Assembly: GCA_016235865.1 (NCBI GenBank)
Contig: JACRIK010000001.1
Coordinates: 62,001 to 126,000, forward strand
DNA from: Planctomycetota bacterium
GTDB taxonomy: Bacteria; Planctomycetota; MHYJ01; JACQXL01
Length of the DNA: 64,000 nt
Reading direction: 5' to 3'
A program made the position numbers and the translations under genes. Positions 17,588 to 27,600 of the stretch are shown one piece after another (within the stretch, counting starts at the first letter, position 1; every line of letters begins with the position of its first letter). The notes under the pieces are model-generated. The model did not search any database. It was not told where the DNA came from and saw only the letters and a list, made by a program, of their open reading frames with translations.

Positions 17588-18679
17588 ATGAAAGATGTAA
17601 CAGCCCTTATTAATGGATATTACCGCAGCGTCTTGGCTAAATTGAGCCGACATAAGACCGTGGGTTATACCTGTCTCTATGTGCCGCCGGAACTGATTGA
17701 GGCCTACGGCTTTTGGCCGGTCCGGCTGGCCGGTCTGGGCAATGTGGATTCCGAGAACGAAGGCGAGCGGTTCATCCATAATGAGGGCTGTTCATTCTGC
17801 AAGGACTGCCTGGGCGCCCAGGGACTAAAACGCCTGCCGCAAAGCGCCGTGGATTATCTGGTTATCCCGAGCACCTGCGACCAGATGAAACGCCAGGGCG
17901 AAAAGTGGCACCTGACCTTCAATGTCCCGACCTATTTCCTCTTTGTGCCCAAGACCTGGCAAGACCGCTCCTGCCAAAATGCCTACAGGCGGGAAATCAA
18001 ATGGCTGTCCGAGGAATTGGCAACCTTAATACCATCCGGCAAACCTGTCCGGCCGTTAAAGGAAATCATCATTAGGTATAACCAGGCGCGCGCCCGGATG
18101 CGGGATTTAGGCCGGCGCATGGACTATCACACCCGCCGGCTGTTGATGCACCTATTCTTCGTATCTCCAATAGATGATTTCCTGAAGTATCTTGATAAGG
18201 TGGAGCAACACCTGCCGGAAAAAGCAACGTTGTCCAGACGGCTCAACTTGATGTTGGTCGGCAGTCCAGTCGCGTATGGCGATAATTTTCTGGATAATAT
18301 TCTGTCGGAATATCCTGAAATTAATATCGCCATTGATACTACCTGCACCGGCCAGCGGGCATTGGACGTCAGTATTGCGACAAACGGCAACCTGATTGAC
18401 AATTTGGCGTCGGGTTACTTCCAGCGTCCGCCCTGCATCTGGCGCCGGCCTAACAGCCAGTTCTACCGCTACATCAACGAATGTTACAGCAAGTATAAAA
18501 TAGACGGCATCATCTACAAGACCCTGAAGTTCTGCGACCTCTGGAAATACGAGTTCCGGCGCTTCCGGGAAATGGTCAAACATCCGATGGTGCAGGTTGA
18601 GAATAATTACAGCCCGGCCCAGGCCGGCCAGTTTAACAAGAGAATCTCGGCGTTTATTGAGATGATTAAATCACCGTGA
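17588..18679 (+). CDS. 2-hydroxyacyl-CoA dehydratase family, HgdB/BcrC-like subunit
   Basis: 363 residues, the usual length for the smaller subunit of radical 2-hydroxyacyl-CoA dehydratases and benzoyl-CoA reductases. YVPPELIEAYGFWPVRLAG is the family N-terminal motif. Candidate iron-sulfur ligands are the cysteines in NEGCSFCKDC, PSTCDQMKR, PPCIWRR and TLKFCDLWKYE. With the next gene it should form the two-subunit enzyme activated by the ATPase at 20.3 kb. The substrate is unknown; a double-cubane-cluster protein acting on another small molecule is an alternative. Confidence 0.85.
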   Translation: MKDVTALINGYYRSVLAKLSRHKTVGYTCLYVPPELIEAYGFWPVRLAGLGNVDSENEGERFIHNEGCSFCKDCLGAQGLKRLPQSAVDYLVIPSTCDQMKRQGEKWHLTFNVPTYFLFVPKTWQDRSCQNAYRREIKWLSEELATLIPSGKPVRPLKEIIIRYNQARARMRDLGRRMDYHTRRLLMHLFFVSPIDDFLKYLDKVEQHLPEKATLSRRLNLMLVGSPVAYGDNFLDNILSEYPEINIAIDTTCTGQRALDVSIATNGNLIDNLASGYFQRPPCIWRRPNSQFYRYINECYSKYKIDGIIYKTLKFCDLWKYEFRRFREMVKHPMVQVENNYSPAQAGQFNKRISAFIEMIKSP

Positions 18680-18722
18680 AAATAATTATTTAACCGAATG
18701 AAGTAAACGCAAATAAATACTA

Positions 18723-18817
18723 AACACGAATAGGACGAATAGAGCGAATGACACGAATAATACAAGGGAATAAAATTACTTATTCGTGGGATTCGTATAA
18801 TTTGTGTGATTCGTGTT
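18723..18817. repeat. 38-bp imperfect inverted repeat of ACACGAAT type
   Basis: Left arm 18723-18760 and right arm 18780-18817 both begin or end with AACACGAAT/ATTCGTGTT and match at roughly three quarters of positions. Each arm repeats CGAAT every 9-10 bases. It lies between the two dehydratase subunit genes. Confidence 0.6.
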
Positions 18818-18848
18818 CTCTTCTCTGTATTCGGCTAATATGTTACCT

Positions 18849-20309
18849 ATGAAAATATATCGCGACCAACGGGGAGTCTCACCGAGACCCAGTGGGTCCC
18901 GCAGGGGCGACCCGAAGCCGGCCCTGGTCTCAATGCGGAAATGGGACGTCCTCTACAATAGCATCCCTCAGTCCTTTATCAGACAGCATAAATACGTCTC
19001 GAAAATATCCGCCCACTTCCGCGCCGGAGACAAGCGCCTGGCCCATCTGCGGTTTGATAATTCCCTGGCATCGCTTCGGCTCTGGAGTTTTCTGTTAAGC
19101 GAGGAAGAGCGCTTGGAGCGCTGGCGCCGGGCTGGCCGCAAACTATTCGGCGTGATGAAGGACCTGGGCACGATTCCGGTATTAATCGCCGCAACCGATA
19201 AGGCCATCGGGTTCTATCCGGACGGCGCCTGGTGGACCCCCTGTATGATGGAGCTGAGCGACCGTTTGTTCAAGATAGCCGATGAACACGGCATCGGCGA
19301 TGATGCCTGCCCGGTCCGGGCCACATTCGCGGCCTTTGTCAACCAAGAACATTTTCCCATACCCGACCTGTGTATTGCCGCGGTAGGCAGCTGCTGTGAC
19401 GATTTCTCAGCCATAATGCAGCGTATCGCCGGCCTGGGGCATAAGTTCCTCTGGTGGGAACTGCCGTATCGCAAGGATTTGCAGCTCTGGTATCATAATA
19501 TTGAGGGAGGCCGACTACCCAATCAGGAACGGTTCCCGGAGTCTCTCTTATCCTTTACAGTCCGGCAGCTAAAATTAGTCAGGAAGGGGATTGAAGACGC
19601 TGTCCATACAAAGATTACCGATAAGATGATTAGCCGCAGTATCAAAAAGGTAAACCGGTTGAGAGGAATCATCAGGCGGCTGCGCGACCTGTCTTATGGG
19701 TCTGTTCCGGTGCCGGCCCCGGCTCTGGAATTGCTCATCTGCGAGGCCATCGCCATCCATTTCTGCTCTGACCTGGACGAATCCATTCAGGTGCTGGGGT
19801 CTTTCCTAAAGACCGTGGAACAGCGTGTCAAAACAGGGCAGGGCATACTCAAGGGCAATCCCTATCGCCTGACTATCGTTAATCCGGTGGCTGACCTGAA
19901 GATGCTGAATCTCATTGAGGAATTAGGCGGCTGCGCGGCCGGCACCGAATACCTGTTCAGTCATGCCTTTGAACATATCCCGGAGGATATCCCGCCCATG
20001 GAGGCGTTGGCATATATGGTCTTGAGCGACCCGATGATTGGCTCGGCCAAATACCGGGCTAATCGGGTGTTGGAGCAGGCGCGGAAATACCGGGCTGAGG
20101 GCGTGCTCATCTGCCGGATTCCGGGCGCCTCGCATTGCGCCTCGGAAAGCCAAATCATCGCCCAGTCCGTCCAGGCCCGGATGGATATCCCGGTCCTGGA
20201 TATCACCGTGCCGTCGTATATTGACCCGATTCTGCCCGCATTAAAGACCAGAATCCGGGCATTCTTTGAGATACTTGAATCAAGACGCCAGAAAGGAATT
20301 GCCAGATGA
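18849..20309 (+). CDS. 2-hydroxyacyl-CoA dehydratase family, larger subunit
   Basis: About 486 residues, the partner subunit (HgdA/BcrB-like). Family features are IPVLIAATDKAIGFYPDGAWW, cysteines in DDACPVR, GSCCDD and ASHCASE as cluster-ligand candidates, and a C-terminal Rossmann-like half. The N-terminus to about residue 30 (RGVSPRPSGSRRGDP) is unusual. Earlier in-frame starts exist (18813, 18840), but 18813 overlaps the inverted repeat, so I favour ATG 18849. It overlaps the activator gene by ATGA. Confidence 0.82.
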   Translation: MKIYRDQRGVSPRPSGSRRGDPKPALVSMRKWDVLYNSIPQSFIRQHKYVSKISAHFRAGDKRLAHLRFDNSLASLRLWSFLLSEEERLERWRRAGRKLFGVMKDLGTIPVLIAATDKAIGFYPDGAWWTPCMMELSDRLFKIADEHGIGDDACPVRATFAAFVNQEHFPIPDLCIAAVGSCCDDFSAIMQRIAGLGHKFLWWELPYRKDLQLWYHNIEGGRLPNQERFPESLLSFTVRQLKLVRKGIEDAVHTKITDKMISRSIKKVNRLRGIIRRLRDLSYGSVPVPAPALELLICEAIAIHFCSDLDESIQVLGSFLKTVEQRVKTGQGILKGNPYRLTIVNPVADLKMLNLIEELGGCAAGTEYLFSHAFEHIPEDIPPMEALAYMVLSDPMIGSAKYRANRVLEQARKYRAEGVLICRIPGASHCASESQIIAQSVQARMDIPVLDITVPSYIDPILPALKTRIRAFFEILESRRQKGIAR

Positions 20310-21079
20310 ATACGATTACCTGTGGTATTGATATCGGCTCGCGCACCACCAAACTCATACTCCTTGATGCGCCCAAACGGAAGATAATATACAAGGATAT
20401 TATTGACTCTAAACTTGATAAGGACAAGGTAGCCAGAGACCTGTTCAAGAAGGGCGTTGCCTTCGCCAAGCGCCGCGGTATGGGCATCAAAAAGGTCATT
20501 GCTACCGGTTACGGAAGCCATCTGATAAGGTTTGCCGATAAGAATGTCACCGAGATTACCTGCCACGCCCGAGGTGTCACGCACCTGATGCCGACCGCCC
20601 GGACCATCATTGAAATCGGCGGCCAGGACAGCAAACTGATTAACTTGGGGGAAAGAGGGCAGGTGGTAGATTTTGCCATGAATGACCGGTGCGCGGCCGG
20701 GACCGGCCGGTTTCTGGAGATGGTGGCCCGGCTATTAGAAAGGGACATCAGGCGGTTGGGTGTCGGCAAATCTGGAAAACCGGCCCATATCAGCAGTATG
20801 TGTGTGGTCTTTGCCGAGTCCGAGATTATCGGGCTCCTGGCCCGGAAGATATCCCGGAACGATATCATTAAGGGGGTCCAGCGGGCGCTGGCCACCAGAG
20901 TGATGGCATTAACCGGCCGGGATTTCCATAAACCGGTGGTATTTACCGGCGGGGTGGCCTTGGTGTCCGGGATGGCCTCGGCGCTGGAATGGTCCTGCGG
21001 CAAAAAGGTCGTTACCCCGGCGCATCCGCAGTTCACCGGCGCGCTGGGCGCGGCTCTCATCGCCGCAGAGCCGGAATAA
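20306..21079 (+). CDS. 2-hydroxyacyl-CoA dehydratase activator ATPase (HgdC/BcrA-type)
   Basis: ASKHA-fold ATPase of 257 residues that carries one [4Fe-4S] cluster per dimer and drives a low-potential electron into the dehydratase. Signatures are CGIDIGSRTTKLILLD (phosphate-1), IIEIGGQDSKLI (phosphate-2), NDRCAAGTGRFLE and SSMCVVFAESEIIGLL, the two conserved cluster cysteines lying in the last two motifs, then VVFTGGVA near the C-terminus. Translation is coupled to the larger subunit, so the three genes act together. Confidence 0.93.
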   Translation: MNTITCGIDIGSRTTKLILLDAPKRKIIYKDIIDSKLDKDKVARDLFKKGVAFAKRRGMGIKKVIATGYGSHLIRFADKNVTEITCHARGVTHLMPTARTIIEIGGQDSKLINLGERGQVVDFAMNDRCAAGTGRFLEMVARLLERDIRRLGVGKSGKPAHISSMCVVFAESEIIGLLARKISRNDIIKGVQRALATRVMALTGRDFHKPVVFTGGVALVSGMASALEWSCGKKVVTPAHPQFTGALGAALIAAEPE

Positions 21080-21117
21080 ATCCATAAGGTAAGGCCAGGG
21101 AAAAGCACGATAGGTAT

Positions 21118-21221
21118 TGACCCCGCACATAAATTTAGTATAATTATCGTGACTGCAGTTATATAAAAGGGTAGTTCTATTTCTGGTAAACTGGAAATAT
21201 TTGTTATGTGCGGGGTTGACA
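21118..21221. repeat. Inverted-repeat element CCCCGCACATAA...TTATGTGCGGGG, copy 2
   Basis: Perfect 12-bp terminal arms at 21121-21132 and 21204-21215 enclose a 71-base AT-rich interior. The arms are flanked by TTGA on the left and TTGAC on the right. The right edge supplies a possible -35 (TTGACA, 21216-21221) for the next gene. It is related to the element at 9470-9526. Confidence 0.65.
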
Positions 21222-21245
21222 ATCATTCCTGAAACTGTTAGTAAT

Positions 21246-23054
21246 ATGCCTATGCCTACCAAAAATATTGTCGCTGTCTGCCTGACAATAATTGCCGCAA
21301 TCCTCATTGGTTGTTCTAATAATACAAGTGATTCGTTCAAATGGACCGTGTGCGGCCGGGTGGTCGGGCCAAAAAACCAACCGGTGCCTGATGTTCCGGT
21401 CTATGCCTATAATGGCGGCGGATACCAAACCTGTAGTGATGGTCCCCCTAAGGTCATTCCATGGAAACGGCTGGCCGAACAATACCCGACTCCCAGTTAC
21501 TTCTCTACTATCCAGGAATATACAGATAAGAATGGTGAATTCAATATCACACTTGAATCGCCCGTAAACGGATTGGTAATAGTGCGTCATCCTGATTACT
21601 TGCAGGTGGAGAAATACATTGAACCCAACCGCCTAAGGCCGGATAATACCATAGATATTGGTATTATCGCTCTTGATAGCGGCGCATCCGTAACCGGCGT
21701 TGTCACCGGCACTGATGGCACACCTGCCCGCAATGTGGATGTCGGGTTATATCAAAGAGACATTTCTTACGATGAATATATCCGTCTGGTCAAAACCGAT
21801 AAGCAGGGCAGATATATTATCAAGGGACTGCCGGACGGTAAATATGCTTTGGCGGCTTGGGATGAATATTCTACGCCCTGCGAGAAAGAAATTGATATTA
21901 AGAAATCCGATAAACCGGCCGCAATTGATTTTACCCTTCAGTTAGGCGGAACCCTGACCGTGCTGGTCCAGAATCGGGTTGATGACTCGCTGGTTCCCGG
22001 CTATGCGGTTTATCTTGAACCCAGAGTGCCAAGTGGATTCACTTTCCGGCCTACTGATGCCAAATATACCAACCTCATCGGCAAGGCAACCTTTGACGGA
22101 TTGGAAGACAGGGAATACTGGATTCTGGTGGTGCCGCCGGACCAGTTACACGCCGTCGGCCATATCCTTCCTTGGCCGCCGTTTTCTCCTCATTACCTAT
22201 TGAAAGACGAGGCCAGCGTAACAATCAAGGTTGACCCTGCGATTGCCCTCAAAGGCAGAATCATTGATGCCAATACCTCTCAGCCGGTCAGGGAGTTCAG
22301 GATAACCGCTCTGCCTGATGGTAAGGCCTTTGATAAGACGTACGGCAATCCGTGGGAGATTAATAGTGATACTATTACTTCACCATCAGGCGAGTTTATC
22401 ATTGATGGATTCAGGCCCGGCAGATGGTTATTGCGCCTAAACGCTGATGGCTATATTGTTCCGAAAGATGGTTTTTCGGTAGATATTCCTGTCGGCGGAT
22501 TGAAGGATAAATTAGAAATTTCCCTAAATCCTGGCACAGGCAAAATCAACGGAACGGTCCTAGATGCCCAGACTGGTAACCCATTGGCCGGTGTAAAGGT
22601 TAATGTCTATGAATGGGATGGTCGTCCGTTTGGCGCCAGCAGTTTGGATACGTTAACCGATACTAATGGCGTATTTTCATTTAACACCCTGTTAGGAAAT
22701 GAATTCCCTCTAACTATTCGGGTTGACAAGAGAGGCTATGTCAAATGGGAAATTAAGTTTGAACAGAATAAGAGACCTGCTATCATAGAGCCTATCCAAC
22801 TTGAATATGTCTGCACCCTCAAGGGCAGGTATCTGGACGCCAATGGCCAGCCGGTCCCGGGCGCAAAGATAATCCTGGCAAAAGGCGAAGGACGGGGCAA
22901 GACCTATCACCTGCCGCAGACAACTACCAAGGCCGATGGCTCGTTTGAGATAACCGATATCCCCAAGGGCGAATATTTTGTCCACTACCACGACAAGAAA
23001 GAGCCGGTTAAGTTTACCAAGCCGGGTGAGGTGGTGAGCGTGGTATTGAAATAG
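21246..23054 (+). CDS. Lipoprotein with carboxypeptidase-regulatory / CnaB-like repeats
   Basis: About 602 residues. A signal sequence ending ILIGCSNN gives a lipobox with lipidated Cys. The mature protein is a string of about five or six beta-sandwich units with the pattern VTGxVTGxDGxPxxNVxVxL...DxxGxYxIxGLPDGKY, typical of carboxypeptidase regulatory-like domains in surface proteins (for example GTGKINGTVLDAQTGNPLAG). It probably stays attached to a membrane as a structural or binding protein. ATG 21252 is an alternative start that would be leaderless from a TTGACA at 21216. Confidence 0.78.
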   Translation: MPMPTKNIVAVCLTIIAAILIGCSNNTSDSFKWTVCGRVVGPKNQPVPDVPVYAYNGGGYQTCSDGPPKVIPWKRLAEQYPTPSYFSTIQEYTDKNGEFNITLESPVNGLVIVRHPDYLQVEKYIEPNRLRPDNTIDIGIIALDSGASVTGVVTGTDGTPARNVDVGLYQRDISYDEYIRLVKTDKQGRYIIKGLPDGKYALAAWDEYSTPCEKEIDIKKSDKPAAIDFTLQLGGTLTVLVQNRVDDSLVPGYAVYLEPRVPSGFTFRPTDAKYTNLIGKATFDGLEDREYWILVVPPDQLHAVGHILPWPPFSPHYLLKDEASVTIKVDPAIALKGRIIDANTSQPVREFRITALPDGKAFDKTYGNPWEINSDTITSPSGEFIIDGFRPGRWLLRLNADGYIVPKDGFSVDIPVGGLKDKLEISLNPGTGKINGTVLDAQTGNPLAGVKVNVYEWDGRPFGASSLDTLTDTNGVFSFNTLLGNEFPLTIRVDKRGYVKWEIKFEQNKRPAIIEPIQLEYVCTLKGRYLDANGQPVPGAKIILAKGEGRGKTYHLPQTTTKADGSFEITDIPKGEYFVHYHDKKEPVKFTKPGEVVSVVLK

Positions 23055-23077
23055 GAACGCACGCCTGAACAAAACAC

Positions 23078-23105
23078 TTGACAATCCGGATAAAAGAGCT
23101 ATCAT
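23078..23105 (+). promoter_or_regulatory. Promoter, probably leaderless, of the 453-residue protein
   Basis: TTGACA (23078-23083), 16-base spacer, TATCAT (23100-23105), then 6 bases to ATG 23112, so the predicted start of transcription coincides with the start codon. Confidence 0.6.
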
Positions 23106-23111
23106 TACGCT

Positions 23112-24473
23112 ATGACCAAACGGAAGAAGATAGTTCTCATCTTTATCCTGTCCCTTGTTGCGTTATTCCTGCTCTTTATCGGCTACCACTATGTCAAGTA
23201 TCTCCAGGCCACCAGCCGGATGAAGGGACTCTCGGCGGACCTGGAAAAGCGTATAACCGAATGGGAGAAGAAGGAATATAAGCGCCAGCCATTATTTGGA
23301 CCGGTTGTCAAGGGCAATGCCGCGGAGTTCTACCAAGAGGCGGAGACAAAATTAGATTATACGTCTGATAATGGATGGATGGAAGTATCTGCTGCTATTT
23401 ATAATCCATCTCAACCTATTAGTCCCGTGGGGCAGGCATTCTACGAGAGTAATATACATCTTATTGAGATTGTCAGGAAGGGCACACGTTCTGAAACGTA
23501 TAAGTCCCCGATAAATCTCCGTGACGGATTTAAAAGTAAGATACCAAATCTAATAAAGCCCATGATTATTGGTAATCTTATGGTTTTACAGTCCCGTGAA
23601 TTATGTAATACTGGCCAGATATCAGAGGCAATAAAGGAATTATGCGACATTATTCAATTTGGCGACGATTATTTACACTATGGTTCTTTAATACCCGCAA
23701 TGATAAGTATTGGCATTGCTGATAAGGGCCATGAGGAAATACAGCGTTTCCTTGTCTCGGATAAACTTACCGAAGAACAATTCACTGAATTGATGGGCTA
23801 TCTTAAGTTCCTGATTGATTCCCATCCAACGATGGATGATTCATGGGATGGAGAAATAGCACTGGTAACATCTGGATTAAAAGATTGGTCAAAAGATAGT
23901 GGGTTTATCTTCTGTAAGGATTTATTCAGTTTACACCCTAAAGATAGTATATGGAACAAGATAAAACTTTTATTCGCCAAGGGCTGGATAAACAGAACTG
24001 ATATTGTTGGAGCATGGAGCGATTGTATTACTCTCGGTGCAGAGATAAAAAGAATAGGAGCGTTGCCGTATCCACGTGCAAAGAATGAAGGGGATAAATT
24101 TGAGAATACGGTAAAACAGTTAGATAATCCGGTTAGCCGTATGATGCTCCATAGTTTAATGACTGGTAACAGTGCTTATCTACAAGCGCCAACTATCCGA
24201 AAAGGGCTGTATATCCTCACCGCCTTGCAGATATACAAAATCAGGCGCGGGGCGTATCCTGAGACGCTCTCGGCCCTGGCGCCGGGGATTATTCCGGAGG
24301 TTCCATTAGACCCGTTCAGTAACAAGCCGTTTATCTACAGGTTAGATAAAGACAAAAAACCGATACTCTATAGCGTGTGGTATAATCTTAAAGACGACAA
24401 TGGCGAAAAGCAGGATAATAGATATGAAGATTTGCTTATTACTCCTTTTCTACGCTATGGAGAAAAGAAATAG
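23112..24473 (+). CDS. Membrane-anchored protein of unknown function
   Basis: 453 residues. An N-terminal anchor (VLIFILSLVALFLLFIGYHYV) is followed by a mostly helical extracytoplasmic domain. Near the C-terminus the segment LYILTALQIYKIRRGAYPETLSAL...IPEVPLDPFSNKPFIYRLD resembles the end of planctomycete secreted proteins with a pseudopilin-like terminal motif. I do not recognise a named family. Confidence 0.65.
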   Translation: MTKRKKIVLIFILSLVALFLLFIGYHYVKYLQATSRMKGLSADLEKRITEWEKKEYKRQPLFGPVVKGNAAEFYQEAETKLDYTSDNGWMEVSAAIYNPSQPISPVGQAFYESNIHLIEIVRKGTRSETYKSPINLRDGFKSKIPNLIKPMIIGNLMVLQSRELCNTGQISEAIKELCDIIQFGDDYLHYGSLIPAMISIGIADKGHEEIQRFLVSDKLTEEQFTELMGYLKFLIDSHPTMDDSWDGEIALVTSGLKDWSKDSGFIFCKDLFSLHPKDSIWNKIKLLFAKGWINRTDIVGAWSDCITLGAEIKRIGALPYPRAKNEGDKFENTVKQLDNPVSRMMLHSLMTGNSAYLQAPTIRKGLYILTALQIYKIRRGAYPETLSALAPGIIPEVPLDPFSNKPFIYRLDKDKKPILYSVWYNLKDDNGEKQDNRYEDLLITPFLRYGEKK

Positions 24474-24527
24474 GGCCGGGGCATTGGGTATGCTTAGACA
24501 GATATCTTGCTGAGCCATACGCAAGAA

Positions 24528-24570
24528 AATATCAGATTTTACTTGATTTCATGAGTATCCTGGGTATATT
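24528..24570 (+). promoter_or_regulatory. Promoter with shared ATCAGATTTTRCTTG box (1732-residue lipoprotein)
   Basis: ATCAGATTTTACTTGATT runs into the -35 TTGATT (24543-24548); 16 bases on is TATATT (24565-24570). The predicted leader is about 70 bases. The same box occurs at 5.5 and 36.7 kb. Confidence 0.6.
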
Positions 24571-24646
24571 ACCATCAACTAACTTGTGATGCCCGCAGAG
24601 TGAATAATCAGATACCAATAGCTTACTTTTACATAAAAACATATTT

Positions 24647-27600
24647 ATGGCTAAGAGAAGGCCCATACTAAATCCGCTCTGGCTGGCAGTCGTGCTATCA
24701 GGTATAGCGCTGGTTGGCTGCGGCGGGGCGGCCGGGACCACGGCCGGGAGCAGCGGAACGCCGAACAGCGCGCCGGTATTAGCCGCGATAGGCAATAGAA
24801 CCACTGCCGAGGGCTCGCTACTGACCTTTGCCATCTCGGCCAGCGACCCGGCCAGCCTGCCTCTGACCTTTGTGGCCAGCGGATTGCCCGCCGGGTCGGC
24901 TTTTTATCCGGTATCAAAGGTATTCGCCTGGACGCCCACCTACACCCAGGCCGGAAACTATAATGTCTTATTCCGGGTGACTAACGGCGTGAGCCTGAGC
25001 GACGAGGAAACCATTACTGTCACGGTCACGGATGTCAATGTCACACCGGTGGTGGCGGCTATCACTAATAAAACCGTGAGCGAGGGCTCATTGCTGATAT
25101 TTGCGGTTTCCGGCAGCGATGCCGGCAATGACGTCCTGACCTATACCGCCGTAGGGATGCCTTCTGGTGCAAACCTGAATTCCTCCAATGGCACATTCAC
25201 CTGGACACCAGACTATACCCAGTCCGGCGTTTATACCGGCGTCACCTTCAGGGCCACCGACCCGATCGGGCTATACGATGAGAAAGCCATAACCATTACC
25301 GTCAATAATACCAACCGCACGCCAACCTTATCCGGTATCGGCAATAAGGCCATATCGGAAACGGCGTTATTGACCTTCACTATTGCCGGCTCAGACCCTG
25401 ATGGAGACGCGATTACTTATACGGCCACCGGCCTGCCCAGCGGCGCTGCCTTCACCAGTACCAGCGCCACATTCGCCTGGACGCCGTCTTACAGCCAATC
25501 CGGCAATTATACCAATGTCCGGTTCCGGGTCACCGATACCGGCGGCTTATATAATGAAGAGGCAATCAGCATCGCGGTAACCAATGTCAACCGGGCGCCG
25601 ACCTTAAACGCCATCGGCAACAAGAGCGTAAACGAGGCAGCCGTGTTGTCATTTACTGTTTCCGGCTCAGACCCGGATGTGGAAACTCTGGCCTACTCGG
25701 CCATCAGCCTGCCGTCCGGGGCGAGTCTTAACCCGTCCAGCGGCGCGTTCTCCTGGACGCCGTCTTACATCCAATCCGGCAGTTATAATGTCACATTCCG
25801 GACCACCGACCCGGGCGGGCTGTATGCCACCGAGCCGATTACCATTACGGTCAATAATGTCAATCGGACTCCGACGCTGGCCGCCATCGGAAATAAAACA
25901 ATCAGCGAGGCGTCGTTATTGTCGTTTACCATTTCCGGCTCAGACCCGGACACCGATGCGATTACCTATACGGCCGGAAATCTGCCCAGCGGGGCGGTAT
26001 TTACCGCCACCTCGGGCGCGTTTGACTGGACCCCGAGCTATGACCAATCCGGTGTCTATCCCAATGTGGCGTTTACCGTTACCGATACCGGCGGATTATA
26101 TACCACCGAGCCGATTACGATTACGGTAAACAATACCAACCGGACGCCTACCCTGAATCCGGTTGGGAATAAGAGCGTCAATGAAGGCGAGTTATTGACC
26201 TTTACCATATCCGGCTCAGACCCGGACGGCGGGGCGGTGACCTATACAGGTGTCGGCCTGCCCGCTGGCTCGGCCCTGGTTTCCGCCACCGGCGTATTCT
26301 CCTGGACCCCGACCTATCTCCAGGCCGGGACCTACAGCACGGTCAAATTCCGGGCCAATGATACCGGCGGGTTGTACGCCGAAGAAACCATCAGCATTTC
26401 AGTCACCGATGTCAATGTGGCGCCGGTCCTGGCGTCTATCGGCAACAAGACCGCCAATGAGGGCTCGGCATTGAATTTCACCGTATCGGCCACGGATGCC
26501 GGAGGCGATGCCCTGACATATACCGCTACCGGACTGCCCAGCGGCGCGGCTGTTAATCCCTCCAGCGGCGCATTCTCCTGGACCCCGGCCTATGACCAGG
26601 CCGGCGTCTATCCTGATATCAACTTCAAGGCAACTGATGCCGGCGGTTTATATGATGAGGAGGCCATCACCGTTACCGTTAATAATACCAACCGGGCGCC
26701 GACCCTGAATTACATCGGTAGCCAGAGCGTGAATGAAAACGTCTTGTTGGCCTTCACTATCTCTGGCATCGACCCGGATGGCGATGCCATCACCTATTCG
26801 GCCAGCAATCTGCCGTCCGGCTCGGTATTCACCGCCACCACCGGCGAATTTGCCTGGACCCCGACCTATCTCCAGGCCAACAGTTATAACGTCACCTTCC
26901 GGGCCACCGATACCCCGGGCCTGTCCGGCCAGGAAGTAGTTGCCATCACCGTCAATAACGTAAACCGCGCCTGCACCCTGAATCCGGTGGGCGATAAAAC
27001 CACGGATGAAGGCGTGTTGTTATCATTCACTATCTCGGGAACCGACATCGATACCGATGACGTCCTGAGCTATAACGCGTTTAATATGCCGGCCGGGGCA
27101 ACTATTAATGCCACCAGCGGGGTATTTACCTGGACTCCGACCTATCTCCAGGCAAATACCTATAATGTCACATTCAGGACAACTGACCCTTACGGCCTGT
27201 ATGACGACGAGGCAATAACTATTACCGTCAATAATGTCCCGGCCTCTCCGACCGTTACCACCGAGCCGGCCACCGGCGTTGATATCAATATGGCCACCTT
27301 AAACGGCACGGTCAATCCCAATGAATTAGCGACTACGGCATATTTTGAATGGGGTATCAGCACGACATATGGAGCCACGACCACGGTCCAGGCATTGGGC
27401 AGTGGAACAACCATTCTTAATGTGGCTCAGGTGATTACCGGACTGGAGCATAACAGCATTTATTACTACCGGATGGTGGCTGACAACAGCGTCGGCACAT
27501 CCTATGGAATTAATCGGACATTTACCACGGCTACAAATACTAATTGGGCCATGATTGTGGGCGGCGAGACGCACTCAATGGGTATCAAGAACGACGGCTC

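Noticed and set aside
18813-18848. Earlier start for the larger dehydratase subunit
   Set aside because: It begins inside the ACACGAAT inverted repeat and lacks a ribosome site.
24770-27240. Regular repeats suggesting a CRISPR-like or satellite array
   Set aside because: They are in frame, about 275 bp each and encode cadherin/Ig-like domains; the similar array at 34-36 kb encodes FN3 domains.
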